Below are positions 17,717 through 26,590 of a stretch of 64,000 nucleotides of DNA, piece by piece. The position numbers and the translations under genes are program-made. The DNA is from Holzapfeliella saturejae (GTDB lineage Bacteria; Bacillota; Bacilli; Lactobacillales; Lactobacillaceae), in the NCBI RefSeq assembly GCF_037546065.1, contig NZ_JAWMWG010000001.1, positions 434,001-498,000 of the forward strand. Reading direction: 5' to 3'. The notes below the pieces were generated by a model. That model was not told the DNA's origin. It worked only from the letters and a program-made list of their open reading frames with translations, and did not search any database. How positions within the stretch are numbered: position 1 is the stretch's first letter; the number at the start of each line of letters is the position of its first letter.

Positions 17717-18772
17717 CTAGTTAAAAATAGGGGTTTGGGCAATTAAGTTCAAAATCACAATCCAAATCGGAATTGCAATCACGGCACTAAAAGTGGAAAT
17801 AAGAGAAGCATTTGAGGTGAGCAATGCATCACGATCAAAGCCAATGGCATAAGCAGCAGCAACTGTTGCAGTTGGTGTTGCCATCATCACAATTACAGTA
17901 GCTAATGCCACATTATCCACAGGTAAAATATGAGTCATGGTTAATAATGCAAGTAAGGCTAAGTTGAATAATGGAACTAAAACAACTTTGTTAAAAGAGT
18001 AGTACCAAGAAAGTTTGTCACTGGCCGCTTCCTTAAATGGAATTGAACCTAAGGTAATCCCAATTGCAAGCCATGCTAGTGGTGAAGCTAAGTTGGCTAG
18101 GTAAGTTAGCGGTTTGTAAATCCAAGGTGCAGTTAAATCAATTCGATAAAAAGCCACATCAACCGTTTGTTTAGTTGAACTTTGTAAAACAGAAACGTGA
18201 GGGACCAAATCTTGAGCTAACCATAAGAAAAGTCCCAGGAATGTTGCAATCACAACAGGATTTAAAAACATTTGTTTTACATTTTTCATTTCTAATTTTA
18301 AGCCAGATAATTTGATATAGGCATAAGAATATAAAAAGATGCGGTAACCAATGTTAAAAATTGAACTGTACATGACACCTTTAGCTCCCCAAACGGCACC
18401 AACAATTGGAATACCAAAGAAAGTTGTTGAACCAAATGTGGTTAAAACAGCTAAAACTTCTTCTTTGTCTTTAGGAAGTTTTTTGTAAAGCAATGGGGAT
18501 GCAAGAATTAATAATATGTAAATTAAAATTCCCCAAATTAGAACATTCATCCCTTGGCTGAGCGTTTTGCCATCAATATTTTGCATAAAAGAGTTAAACG
18601 CAAGTGCTGGCAAAGCAACCGTTAAAACGACTTTAGATAGGGTTTTACCTACTTGATCTGTTAGGATGTTTTTGCGACGCAAGAAAAATCCTAACATAAT
18701 AATAAAGATAGTTGAGGAAACAGCACTAATGACATTCATATTAGTCAGTGTTTCAGATAAAGATTTCCACAT
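17717..18772 (-). CDS. AEC-family (auxin efflux carrier-like) organic-acid transporter
   Basis: ATG at 18772 follows GGAGG and gives 351 aa; the in-frame TTG at 18790 precedes the ribosome-binding site and is rejected. About ten hydrophobic helices are arranged as two inverted five-helix halves, with ILTDQVGKTLSKVVLTVALP in the first half and ATPTATVAAAYAIGFD in the second. This matches AEC transporters such as bacterial malate permeases (MleP). It is the first gene of a two-gene unit with the D-2-hydroxyacid dehydrogenase, so the likely substrate is a short hydroxy- or keto-acid. Transcription diverges from udk. Confidence 0.82.
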   Translation of the reverse strand: MWKSLSETLTNMNVISAVSSTIFIIMLGFFLRRKNILTDQVGKTLSKVVLTVALPALAFNSFMQNIDGKTLSQGMNVLIWGILIYILLILASPLLYKKLPKDKEEVLAVLTTFGSTTFFGIPIVGAVWGAKGVMYSSIFNIGYRIFLYSYAYIKLSGLKLEMKNVKQMFLNPVVIATFLGLFLWLAQDLVPHVSVLQSSTKQTVDVAFYRIDLTAPWIYKPLTYLANLASPLAWLAIGITLGSIPFKEAASDKLSWYYSFNKVVLVPLFNLALLALLTMTHILPVDNVALATVIVMMATPTATVAAAYAIGFDRDALLTSNASLISTFSAVIAIPIWIVILNLIAQTPIFN

Positions 18773-18815
18773 TGTGAAAATAGCCTCCAATAATTTTTTG
18801 TTTATGACAAGCGGT

Positions 18816-18845
18816 ATTATAGCAACCCAAATCTTTAGTTGTCGT
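18816..18845 (-). promoter_or_regulatory. Promoter of the AEC transporter-dehydrogenase operon
   Basis: On the minus strand TATAAT (18821-18816) lies 18 bases from ACGACA (18845-18840), a 4/6 match to -35, just upstream of the ribosome-binding site. Confidence 0.45.
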
Positions 18846-18939
18846 TAATTATTTACTAAAACACGAAAAAAAGTGCGTTTTTTGGCTATTTTTTAAGTTA
18901 AATCACATTTTTGGTCTGCATTTTAGCGGTCCATTTATC

Positions 18940-18959
18940 AAAGTGGTTCCTACCACTTT
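18940..18959. repeat. Inverted repeat in the udk / AEC divergent region
   Basis: AAAGTGGT (18940-18947) and ACCACTTT (18952-18959) are perfect 8-bp arms around TCCT. It lies between the two divergent promoters and could be an operator for either side. It has no T run of terminator length. Confidence 0.5.
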
Positions 18960-18987
18960 TCAAATTAAATTATTAAAAAATATATGT

Positions 18988-19015
18988 TATAATTGTAAAA
19001 ATGGTTTTTACAATT
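18988..19015 (+). promoter_or_regulatory. udk extended -10 promoter overlapped by a perfect palindrome
   Basis: TGT-TATAAT (TG at 18985-18986, hexamer 18988-18993) is an extended -10 box. Starting inside it are 11-bp perfect inverted arms AATTGTAAAAA (18991-19001) and TTTTTACAATT (19005-19015) separated by TGG. The position at the transcription start is classical for a repressor operator. A hairpin at the 5' end of the mRNA is the alternative. Confidence 0.6.
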
Positions 19016-19071
19016 ATTGTTGAGACCTATCTAAATGTTATAAACGAAATTAAATTGAGAAGGTTGTCGAA

Positions 19072-19707
19072 ATGAAGAAAAAGCCCATACTTATTGGTGT
19101 TACCGGTGGATCAGGTAGCGGTAAAACAAGCGTTAGTCGTGCGATTTATGATAGTTTTTCAGATCATGCGATTACAATGTTAGAACAGGATTCTTATTAT
19201 AAAGATCAAGGCCACATGCCTTTTGAAGAGCGTATGAATATTAACTATGACCATCCTTTAGCCTTTGACACTGATTTATTGATTGATCATCTAAAACGAT
19301 TAATGAACTATGAATCAGTTGAAAAACCAGTTTATGATTATGTTTCTCACACACGAAGTGAAGAAACAATTCTGCAAGAACCAAAGGAAGTAATTATATT
19401 AGAAGGTATTTTGATTTTAGATGATCCAAGATTGCGTGATTTGATGGATATTAAGATTTATGTAGATACAGATGATGATATCCGTATTATTCGTCGAATC
19501 AAACGTGATATGCAAGAACGTGGCCGAACACTTGATTCAGTTATTGACCAATACCTAACAGCAGTTAAGCCAATGTATCATCAGTTTATTGAACCAACTA
19601 AGCGTTACTCAGACTTAATTGTGCCAGAAGGTGGCGAAAACTTTGTTGCCATTGATTTAATTAAAACGAAAGTTCGCAGTATTTTATCTCGCGAAGGAAA
19701 GCTATAG
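19072..19707 (+). CDS. udk: Uridine kinase
   Basis: This 211-aa cytosolic kinase phosphorylates uridine and cytidine to UMP and CMP in pyrimidine salvage. The P-loop is [15 protein letters not shown] (residues 9-23). The substrate-binding segments [22 protein letters not shown] and [11 protein letters not shown] are all present, as is the RDMQERGRT lid region. Length is normal. ATG 19072 follows GAGAAGG. The promoter is covered by a palindrome. pcp follows 8 bases downstream, probably co-transcribed. Confidence 0.95.
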   Translation: MKKKPILIGVTGGSGSGKTSVSRAIYDSFSDHAITMLEQDSYYKDQGHMPFEERMNINYDHPLAFDTDLLIDHLKRLMNYESVEKPVYDYVSHTRSEETILQEPKEVIILEGILILDDPRLRDLMDIKIYVDTDDDIRIIRRIKRDMQERGRTLDSVIDQYLTAVKPMYHQFIEPTKRYSDLIVPEGGENFVAIDLIKTKVRSILSREGKL

Positions 19708-19715
19708 GATAATCT

Positions 19716-20324
19716 ATGAAAATTTTGGTAACAGCCTTTGAACCTTTTGGTCAAAATACAATTAATGCCTCAGCTGAAGTGTTGGATCAGTTGCCTTCAC
19801 AAATTGAAAACAGTCAAATCGAAAAGTTGGTTTTGCCAACGGTCTTTAAGAAATCTACTGAAAAGTTAGTGACTTTTTTAGATGCTTATCAACCCGACGT
19901 TATTATTTCAATGGGTGAAGCGGGTGGTCGTTCGCAAATTACCGTAGAACGAATTGCAGTTAATGTTGATGATGCTAAGTTGCCAGACAACGATAATCAG
20001 ATGCCTCATCAAGACTGTATTCGATTAGACGGTGATGATGGGTACTTTTCTACATTACCGATTACAGATATTGTTAAAGCAATCCAAAAAATTAATATTC
20101 CCGCCAGTATTTCAAATACGGCAGGGACATATGTTTGTAATCATATCATGTATGAGGGCCTTTACTGGTCAAAGCAACACTCAAAGCCAATCCAGTCAGG
20201 GTTTATTCACTTGCCTTATTTACCTGAAGAAGTGGTTCAAAGTGGCCAAAATTTACCATCATTATCAATTGATTTAATGACCAAAGCAATTGAATCAGCT
20301 ATTAAGACTATAATAAAAGGTTAA
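19716..20324 (+). CDS. pcp: Pyrrolidone-carboxylate peptidase (pyroglutamyl peptidase I)
   Basis: This 202-aa cysteine peptidase removes N-terminal pyroglutamate. The catalytic triad is readable: Glu in SMGEAGGRSQITVERIA, Cys in TAGTYVCNHIMYEGLYW, and His in SGFIHLPYLP. The N-terminal ILVTAFEPFGQNTINAS is the family signature. It is slightly shorter than the usual ~215 aa but shows no gap in the motifs. It lies 8 bases behind udk. The link between pyrimidine salvage and pyroglutamate removal is not obvious, so the pairing may be only positional. Confidence 0.93.
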   Translation: MKILVTAFEPFGQNTINASAEVLDQLPSQIENSQIEKLVLPTVFKKSTEKLVTFLDAYQPDVIISMGEAGGRSQITVERIAVNVDDAKLPDNDNQMPHQDCIRLDGDDGYFSTLPITDIVKAIQKINIPASISNTAGTYVCNHIMYEGLYWSKQHSKPIQSGFIHLPYLPEEVVQSGQNLPSLSIDLMTKAIESAIKTIIKG

Positions 20325-20399
20325 AATAAGTCGATAGGATTTTACTTATTTTCTTACTATGTTATATTATTTTCAAAAAGATTTGAGGTTTTTGCCCTT

Positions 20400-21533
20400 A
20401 TGAATGACCATAATAATGAGTTCTTAACGCGCTCACAATCGAATCACATACGGAGAATGAATCAAAAAAAGCGTCGCAATAAACGTATTCGTCGTTTTAT
20501 TTTGGCTATTTTTGCGTTAGCGATTGTGTCTTCAGGAGTGTATGCGTGGTATCTGTATGCACAGTCCAAGTCAGCGATTAATCAATCTTATCAACCGACT
20601 AGTAAAGACATTCAAAACCCACCAACAACAGATGCTTTTAATGGTGAGAAGTCCTTCTCAGTATTGTTATTAGGAACAGACACCGGTGCTGAAGGTCGTG
20701 AGGAGCTAAATGGGAATAGTGATACAATCATGGTTGCCACGGTTAATCCTAAAACACAAAAAACCACTTTAACAAGTATTCCAAGGGATACAATGGCAGA
20801 GATGGTTTCAAGTAAGAATTTCAATATTCAAAAAATCAATGCAGCCTATAATATAGGTGGTGCTGATATGGCACTTTCAAGTGCATCAGAGTTGCTGAAT
20901 ATTCCACTTAACTACTATATGACAATTAACATGGGTGGACTTGAACAAGTGATTGATGCTGTTGGGGGTGTTGATGTTGAGGTGCCATTTGATTTTAGTT
21001 ATGGTTGGACAAACTTTAAAAAAGGTAAAATGCATTTGACTGGACATGGCGCACTTGATTACTCTCGAATGAGATATGAAGATCCTGAAGGTGATTATGG
21101 TCGACAAAAGCGTCAAAGACAAGTGATTGAAGCTATTTTAAAAAATGCAATTTCATTTAATTCACTGCAAAACTTTCAATCAATTTTGAATTCAGTTTCG
21201 CAAAATATTCGAACAAATATCACTTTTGATGACATGGTTTCCATTTTTATGCATTATCGTTCTTCGGCAAGCCAAATAGAATCTGATTATCTACACGGAA
21301 TGAACGCCTACATTGGTGGTGCTTCATATCAAGTGATGTCTACAGATGAATTGCAAAGAGTTTCTGATAAACTAAGACAAGAGTTAAGTTTACCTACAGA
21401 ACGAATTGAAAATAATGAAACACGACAAAATCAGTTGAATACGACTTTCTCATTTGAGGATTATACAACTGATCAGACTTACTACCTTTATTCTAAAAAT
21501 AACGACAATGTACTTTGGAATGGGGCAAATTAG
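20400..21533 (+). CDS. LytR-CpsA-Psr (LCP) family cell-wall polymer ligase
   Basis: This 377-aa protein is a type II membrane protein: a basic cytoplasmic start (NQKKRRNKRIRRF), one membrane helix (~33-53), then an extracellular LCP domain from about residue 80 to 250. Key segments are LLLGTDTGAEGREE, NSDTIMVATVNPK, TSIPRDTM (phosphate-binding Arg), GGVDVEVPFDF, HLTGHGALDYSRMRYED and DYGRQKRQRQVI. The family transfers teichoic acid or capsule chains from lipid carrier to peptidoglycan. The start is supported only by GAGG at 20385. The gene is monocistronic, with a terminator right after the stop. Confidence 0.92.
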   Translation: MNDHNNEFLTRSQSNHIRRMNQKKRRNKRIRRFILAIFALAIVSSGVYAWYLYAQSKSAINQSYQPTSKDIQNPPTTDAFNGEKSFSVLLLGTDTGAEGREELNGNSDTIMVATVNPKTQKTTLTSIPRDTMAEMVSSKNFNIQKINAAYNIGGADMALSSASELLNIPLNYYMTINMGGLEQVIDAVGGVDVEVPFDFSYGWTNFKKGKMHLTGHGALDYSRMRYEDPEGDYGRQKRQRQVIEAILKNAISFNSLQNFQSILNSVSQNIRTNITFDDMVSIFMHYRSSASQIESDYLHGMNAYIGGASYQVMSTDELQRVSDKLRQELSLPTERIENNETRQNQLNTTFSFEDYTTDQTYYLYSKNNDNVLWNGAN

Positions 21534-21556
21534 CAGGTTTTTTCCTGCTTTTTTGT
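21532..21556 (+). terminator. Rho-independent terminator of the LCP gene
   Basis: AGCAGG (21532-21537) pairs with CCTGCT (21544-21549), followed by a T run. Confidence 0.78.
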
Positions 21557-21587
21557 TTTAAGAATGAAAAATATTAAGGGGATTACG

Positions 21588-22229
21588 ATGTTTAGTCACA
21601 TGGATTTAAAGTTAACGATTTTATTTATTGGATTTGTATTTGGCAATTTTGTTACAGCATTTTTTGTTTCAAAGCTATACACCGATAAAAAGCCAACTGA
21701 ATTTGGTTCTAAAAATGCCGGAACAGCAAATGTTGGAGCTGTTCTTGGAAAACAAGCTGGATTTTTGGTATCACTGGGAGATGTTTTAAAGACAGTGATT
21801 GCGATTGTTTTATCTTGGTATCTTTTCCCAGAAATACCACAATTGCTAACGACTTTATATGCTGGTATTGGATTAGTTGTGGCACATAATTTTCCATTTT
21901 GGCAAAATTTTAAGGGTGGAAAAGGCGTAGCTGTAACAGGAATTGTGGCGATTTTATACAACTGGCAAGTTGCAATTCCTGTTTTACTTGTGGCTTTAGT
22001 GATCATGATTGTTACTAAGAATTTGACCATTCCGCCATTGTTTGCGATTACTGCAATCGCTATTATTGCATTTATTGTTAATCATAACTTCGAGGCATTT
22101 ATCTTAATGGCTATTCTAGCAGCCTTGATGTATAACCGCTTTTGGTCAGATATTCAAGATATCATTCACGGCAGAGCTAAAGAAGTTGACGTTTTAAAAT
22201 CACTTAAACAAAAATATCAAAAAAAATAA
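21588..22229 (+). CDS. plsY: Acyl-phosphate:glycerol-3-phosphate acyltransferase
   Basis: ATG 21588 follows AAGGGG, giving 213 aa; the earlier in-frame ATG 21564 lies in the terminator tail without a site. PlsY transfers an acyl group from acyl-phosphate to glycerol-3-phosphate, the first step of phospholipid synthesis, within the membrane. The conserved loops are present: FGSKNAGTANVGAVLGKQAG, AHNFPFWQNFKGGKGVA and the later NHNFEAF. About five to six hydrophobic helices are seen. The second loop, normally HxFPxxxxFKGGKGVAT, is intact. It lies downstream of the LCP gene but behind its own short leader. Confidence 0.9.
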   Translation: MFSHMDLKLTILFIGFVFGNFVTAFFVSKLYTDKKPTEFGSKNAGTANVGAVLGKQAGFLVSLGDVLKTVIAIVLSWYLFPEIPQLLTTLYAGIGLVVAHNFPFWQNFKGGKGVAVTGIVAILYNWQVAIPVLLVALVIMIVTKNLTIPPLFAITAIAIIAFIVNHNFEAFILMAILAALMYNRFWSDIQDIIHGRAKEVDVLKSLKQKYQKK

Positions 22230-22255
22230 GCGTAATCCTACGCTTATTTTTTTTC
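22222..22255. terminator. Bidirectional terminator between plsY and glycosyltransferase
   Basis: AATAAGCGTA (22225-22234) pairs with TACGCTTATT (22239-22248), with A and T runs on both sides. Confidence 0.85.
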
Positions 22256-23173
22256 TTTAATAATATAAATAGGTCGATTCTTGACTTCTAAAAAGATTTT
22301 GCCTACATACTTACCAATAATACCTAATGATAGGGTTAGGATACTACCAATCAATAGCAGTACCACAATCATTGAAGGCCATCCTGATGTTGGGTTGCCG
22401 AAAAATACAGCCCTGAAAATAATCACAAGTAACGCAATACTTGAAGCAATAAATGACAGGCCACCAATCCAACTTAAAAGTGTCAGTGGGAACTCAGAAA
22501 ATGAGATAATCCCATCCATTGAGTATTTTAAAAGTTGACTAAATGACCAACTTGTTGTTCCTGCCATACGATCTCTGTTTTTGTAAGGTAGATATTTTGT
22601 TTTGAAGCCAACCCAGCTAAACATCCCCTTAGAAAAACGATTGTATTCGCTTAGTTCAAGTAGTGCATCGACCATTTGTCTAGTCATAATTCTAAAATCA
22701 CGTGCGCCATCAACAATTTCCGTTTCTGAAATTTTATTGATAATTTTGTAGAATAGTCGTGCAAAGAAACTGCGAATTTTAGGCTCCCCGTCACGTGATG
22801 TTCGACGTGCACCAACCATGTCATAGCCCTCTTCTTTAATGGCTTTCATCATTGTTGGAATCATTTCGGGAGGATCTTGAAAGTCCACATCCATTAATCC
22901 AACATAATCACCACTAGCGTTTTGAAGGCCGGCATAGATAGCTGATTCTTTACCAAAGTTACGAGAAAAGTTAACAAAGTGAACGTGTTCAGGATCTTTT
23001 TGGTAAACTTTTTCTATTTCTTGTTGAGTTTTATCGCTTGAACCATCATTAATATAAAGCAATTCATAATCATATGGTAACGTTTCAAGTAATTGACTCA
23101 ATGCATCGTAAATCAGAGGGACATTTTCTTGCTCATTGTAACAGGGCAAGATAAGTGATAATTTCTCATTCAT
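22244..23173 (-). CDS. Membrane-anchored family 2 glycosyltransferase (CsbB/GtrB-like)
   Basis: ATG at 23173 follows AAGGAGA and gives 309 aa; the longer ORF start at 23209 has no site. Residues 1-220 form a GT-A fold: SLILPCYNEQENVPLIYDAL, the metal-binding motif MDVDFQDPPEMIP and the region GARRTSRDGEPKIRSFFARL. Two C-terminal membrane helices (~230-255 and 265-290) follow. This is the layout of bactoprenol-phosphate glucosyltransferases (CsbB, GtrB, YkcC), which charge undecaprenyl phosphate with a sugar for wall polymer or lipid modification. No partner flippase or GtrC-like gene is adjacent. Confidence 0.85.
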   Translation of the reverse strand: MNEKLSLILPCYNEQENVPLIYDALSQLLETLPYDYELLYINDGSSDKTQQEIEKVYQKDPEHVHFVNFSRNFGKESAIYAGLQNASGDYVGLMDVDFQDPPEMIPTMMKAIKEEGYDMVGARRTSRDGEPKIRSFFARLFYKIINKISETEIVDGARDFRIMTRQMVDALLELSEYNRFSKGMFSWVGFKTKYLPYKNRDRMAGTTSWSFSQLLKYSMDGIISFSEFPLTLLSWIGGLSFIASSIALLVIIFRAVFFGNPTSGWPSMIVVLLLIGSILTLSLGIIGKYVGKIFLEVKNRPIYIIKEKK

Positions 23174-23245
23174 TTTAATATCTCCTTTTTGCAATTTTAA
23201 TAATATCATAAATTAGATTGAATTCTTACCGAAAATTTTTAATCT

Positions 23246-23274
23246 TGACAAAATTTAAAACCTTGGCTATTCTG
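23246..23274 (+). promoter_or_regulatory. Promoter of the T-box-tyrS unit
   Basis: TTGACA (23246-23251) and TATTCT (23269-23274) are 17 bases apart. Confidence 0.7.
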
Positions 23275-23291
23275 TATATAAGTTATTCATA

Positions 23292-23512
23292 GCAATAAGT
23301 AGCAACTTAGCTCAGCGTTACAGAGAACCGGTGGTTGGTGGAAACCGGGCAGGCTAAGACTTGACGAAATACCCGCTAATGACTAATAACTTCGGGTGAT
23401 TTCCGTTATCAATCTTAAGAGGGAGCATTTTGTATGCTCTGAATTTTGGGTGGTACCACGATTAAACTGTTAATTATCGTCCCTAGCTTTTTAGCTAGGG
23501 GCTTTTTTTATA
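23292..23512 (+). promoter_or_regulatory. T-box riboswitch (Tyr specifier)
   Basis: The leader shows the AGAGA motif (CAGAGAACCGG, 23321) and a Stem I specifier region with the Tyr codon TAC at 23370-23372. The T-box core TTGGGTGGTACCACG (23446-23460) follows, then an intrinsic terminator CCCTAGCT/AGCTAGGG (23481-23500) with a T run. Uncharged tRNA-Tyr should bind the specifier and stabilise the antiterminator, switching on tyrS. This element fills most of the gap 23174-23538. Confidence 0.92.
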
Positions 23513-23538
23513 CAAAAAATTAGGAGGAAGTTCAACTT

Positions 23539-24801
23539 ATGACAAACTTTAATATTATCGAAGACTTAGAATGGCGTGGCGCCGTTAATCAACAAACTGA
23601 TGAAGAAGGTCTTGCAAAACTAACCGAAGAAAAGAAAATTAAAGTTTACTGTGGGGTTGATCCAACAGGGGATTCACTTCATATTGGTCACTTAATTCCA
23701 TTTATGATTTTAAAACGCTTTCAAGAAGCTGGCCACAAACCTGTTATTTTAATTGGTGGGGGAACTGGTTCAATCGGTGATCCATCAGGTCGTAATTCAG
23801 AACGTCAACTACAAACACAAGAACAAGTTAAACATAATGAACAAGCATTAACTCAACAAATGGTTGATTTATTTGGAACTGAAAACTTCCAAATCGTGAA
23901 TAACTATGACTGGCTATCAGAAATCTCATTGCTAGGATTTTTAAGAGATTATGGTAAATTATTTAATGTTAAAACGATGTTGAACAAAGAAGTTGTGGCT
24001 AGTCGTTTAGAAGTTGGAATTTCATATACTGAGTTTACTTACCAAATTTTACAATCTATTGATTTCTTAAAACTTTACCAAGATCATAATGTGCAACTTC
24101 AAATTGGTGGTGCAGATCAATGGGGTAACATTACGAGCGGTACTGATTTGATTCGTCGTGTTGAAGGTAGCGAAGCTGAAGCTTACGGATTAACTATTCC
24201 GTTGATGCTAAAAGCTGATGGAACTAAATTTGGTAAAACAGCTGGTGGTGCGGTTTGGTTAGACCCTGAAAAAACAACACCTTACGAATTCTACCAATTC
24301 TGGTTAAATCAAGATGATCGTGACGTTGTGAAATACTTGAAATACTTCACTTTCTTAAGTCATGAAGAAATTGATGAATTAGCAGAAAAAATTAAAACAG
24401 CTCCAGAAAAACGTGAAGCACAACGTCGTTTAGCTCAAGAAGTAACAGCGTTTGTCCACAGTGAAGAAGCTGTAAAAGAAGCTGAAAATATTTCACAAGC
24501 ACTATTTTCAGGTAACATTCAAGAATTATCTGTTTCAGAAATTGAACAAGGATTCAAAAATATGCCTGAAGCAACAGTTTCAAAAGAAAAACGTAATATT
24601 TTAGACTTCTTAGTTGAAGATACAAAAATTGAACCTTCACGTCGTCAAGCACGTGAAGATGTGAAGAATGGTGCAATTTACATCAATGGTGAACGTCAAC
24701 AAGACCTTGATTTTGAAGTTGACCCAACATCGCATTTTGATGGAAAATTTGTTATTGTACGTAAAGGTAAGAAAAAATACACACTCGTTCACGTTCAATA
24801 A
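23539..24801 (+). CDS. tyrS: Tyrosyl-tRNA synthetase
   Basis: This 420-aa class I synthetase charges tRNA-Tyr. The ATP-binding HIGH motif is in DSLHIGHLIPF, the KMSKS equivalent is KFGKT, and the tyrosine-binding pocket includes VYCGVDPTGDS and QIGGADQWGNI. The C-terminal S4-type RNA-binding domain (SRRQAREDVKNGAIYINGER) is complete. ATG 23539 follows AGGAGGAAG. Expression is controlled by the T-box leader immediately upstream. A DUF975 gene follows 13 bases later and may be co-transcribed. Confidence 0.97.
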   Translation: MTNFNIIEDLEWRGAVNQQTDEEGLAKLTEEKKIKVYCGVDPTGDSLHIGHLIPFMILKRFQEAGHKPVILIGGGTGSIGDPSGRNSERQLQTQEQVKHNEQALTQQMVDLFGTENFQIVNNYDWLSEISLLGFLRDYGKLFNVKTMLNKEVVASRLEVGISYTEFTYQILQSIDFLKLYQDHNVQLQIGGADQWGNITSGTDLIRRVEGSEAEAYGLTIPLMLKADGTKFGKTAGGAVWLDPEKTTPYEFYQFWLNQDDRDVVKYLKYFTFLSHEEIDELAEKIKTAPEKREAQRRLAQEVTAFVHSEEAVKEAENISQALFSGNIQELSVSEIEQGFKNMPEATVSKEKRNILDFLVEDTKIEPSRRQAREDVKNGAIYINGERQQDLDFEVDPTSHFDGKFVIVRKGKKKYTLVHVQ

Positions 24802-24814
24802 TAAGGAAGATTTT

Positions 24815-25648
24815 ATGGATAATCACTATTATATGATTAAGGCTAAAGCCAAACAGCTTTTGGCTAAACAACAACCCTACTATATTAGTCTAACCGCCTT
24901 AGCTAACATTGGGTTTATTATTATTCGCTTTGTTTCAACTATTATTTTAATGACAACATTTTTTCAAATTGTTCAAGCAAGTACAGCTTATTACTATGTT
25001 GGCAATAGTCTAACTACACCTAGTATTTTCAATTATTTTGTTGGCTTTTTGTTTTTTGGGTCTCCAGGACTGATTTTCGTAAGTTGGCTCAATCGCGGAA
25101 TGGATATCAAGTTTTTAGAATGGTATCGAAAAGAAACGGTTAGTGATAAGGCTTCAGGGATTAAAGATAGTTTTGCGTTGTTTAGTCATAATCGTTTTTT
25201 TCCCTATACGATCTTAAGTATTTTAGTTTTGATTACTAAAATGATAACAGCAGGAATTGCAGGATTAATAGCTACTTGGATGACACTATTTATCGCCTTA
25301 TTTAATAGTTTAGATTCAACAACAAACTTTTTTGCAGCATTTTTGGGCGCAATTATTTTTTGGGTAATTAAAAGCTTACTTGATTTATTTATTAGTCAGG
25401 TTTACTTGATTTACTATGACTTAATGAGCCAAAATAAAGCAAGTTTTGCTCTAGCTTTAGCTAAAAGTTTGAGTATGATTTCTAAAAATTTAACCACCTA
25501 TATCTGGCTTAATATGTCATTTATTGGTTGGAATATTTTAGACTTCTGTTGTTTTGGTATTTTGCGATTAGCTTGGCTAGACGCTTATATGAGAATGACA
25601 TATGTTGGATTCTATGATTACATGAAAGAAAGAGAAAGTATCGGTTAA
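24815..25648 (+). CDS. DUF975-family integral membrane protein (first of two)
   Basis: ATG 24815 follows AAGGAAG, giving 277 aa; the longer open frame runs back into tyrS and is not used. About five to six hydrophobic segments are present. The short cytosolic motif FLEWYRKETVSDKASGIKDS and the C-terminal ILRLAWLDAYMRMTYVGFYDYM are features of DUF975 proteins, whose function is unknown. It is transcribed from the tyrS side and ends in a terminator overlapping its stop codon. The next gene encodes a paralogue with matching landmarks (SGIKDIFYIFGQNRW; SNAYIEMSYAAFYEDL). Confidence 0.8.
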   Translation: MDNHYYMIKAKAKQLLAKQQPYYISLTALANIGFIIIRFVSTIILMTTFFQIVQASTAYYYVGNSLTTPSIFNYFVGFLFFGSPGLIFVSWLNRGMDIKFLEWYRKETVSDKASGIKDSFALFSHNRFFPYTILSILVLITKMITAGIAGLIATWMTLFIALFNSLDSTTNFFAAFLGAIIFWVIKSLLDLFISQVYLIYYDLMSQNKASFALALAKSLSMISKNLTTYIWLNMSFIGWNILDFCCFGILRLAWLDAYMRMTYVGFYDYMKERESIG

Positions 25649-25665
25649 TGACCGATACTTTTTTG
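25636..25665 (+). terminator. Rho-independent terminator overlapping the DUF975 stop
   Basis: AAGTATCGGT (25636-25645) pairs with ACCGATACTT (25651-25660), then T6. The stop codon lies in the loop region. Confidence 0.85.
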
Positions 25666-25725
25666 TTTGAATCAAGATAAGGATTATGACATAATCAAAC
25701 TTATTAACTGGAGGAAACAATTACT

Positions 25726-26553
25726 ATGAACCGCATTGAAATAAAAAAAGCAGCAAGTCGTCTAATCAAAGAAAACTGGCGGTATTATGTAGCCTTAGCC
25801 TTGGTGCCATCTTTACTGATTGTCTTTCAACTAGGTGGCATCGTGGTTAGTATAGCTAGAGCCTTGCAGACTGTTTTAGATTTAGCAGCTCAAAATGCCT
25901 TAACTACTAGCAACGTCATGCAGTGGGCTGAGACGTCATCTAATAGTGATACACTAACAAACTTTATCTTAACAACGGTTTTTACATTATTGACTATGAG
26001 TTTACGGATGGTGTTATTAACCAGTTACCGTAATCAAAATTCTGAAAAACATTCAGGGATTAAAGATATCTTTTATATCTTCGGTCAAAATAGATGGATT
26101 CCAGCCGTATTTTTAATTATCCTTAATACTATCTATATGTCTGTTGTGACAATTTTACTGGCTATAGTGTATGCATTTATTGCTGTATTTCTTATTTTAC
26201 CCATCATGATGATTGATAATACAATTATTGCAATTATTTCAAGTATAATATTGCTGCTGTTAACGATTGTCTTTGTTTTAGTTGTTATAATATGCCGTAA
26301 CTTCACTAGTCAAATGACCTACTTATTGCTAGACGGTTATCAAAAAGAGACTAGTTTTGTCTCCGCTTTTACAATAAGTTTCAAATTGATGACACAAAAG
26401 TACAATTTGAAACAATATTTGATGTTACAAGCATCGTTTATTTTATGGTCTATTTTAAATATCTTAACTTTAGGTATTTCTGGCTTACTGTGGTCAAATG
26501 CATATATTGAAATGAGCTATGCCGCGTTTTATGAAGACTTACTTAACAAATAA
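25726..26553 (+). CDS. DUF975-family integral membrane protein (second of two)
   Basis: This 275-aa protein starts at ATG 25726 behind TGGAGGAAA. It begins with a basic segment (NRIEIKKAASRLIKENWRYY) and has about five to six membrane helices. HSGIKDIFYIFGQNRWIPA and the C-terminal SGLLWSNAYIEMSYAAFYEDL match positions in the preceding protein, so the pair arose by tandem duplication followed by strong divergence. The family's role is unknown; members are predicted membrane proteins of Firmicutes. It has its own leader after the first gene's terminator and is followed by a bidirectional terminator facing crtM. Confidence 0.8.
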   Translation: MNRIEIKKAASRLIKENWRYYVALALVPSLLIVFQLGGIVVSIARALQTVLDLAAQNALTTSNVMQWAETSSNSDTLTNFILTTVFTLLTMSLRMVLLTSYRNQNSEKHSGIKDIFYIFGQNRWIPAVFLIILNTIYMSVVTILLAIVYAFIAVFLILPIMMIDNTIIAIISSIILLLLTIVFVLVVIICRNFTSQMTYLLLDGYQKETSFVSAFTISFKLMTQKYNLKQYLMLQASFILWSILNILTLGISGLLWSNAYIEMSYAAFYEDLLNK

Positions 26554-26590
26554 AAAAACTTACTCTTTTTAAGAGTAAGTTTTTTTTATT
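26553..26590. terminator. Bidirectional terminator between DUF975 gene and crtM
   Basis: ACTTACTCTT (26559-26568) pairs with AAGAGTAAGT (26571-26580), flanked by A and T runs. Confidence 0.85.

Noticed and set aside
21596..22030. A 144-codon minus-strand open frame opposite plsY
   Set aside because: It is the complement of a well-supported plsY and has no ribosome-binding site or recognisable domain.
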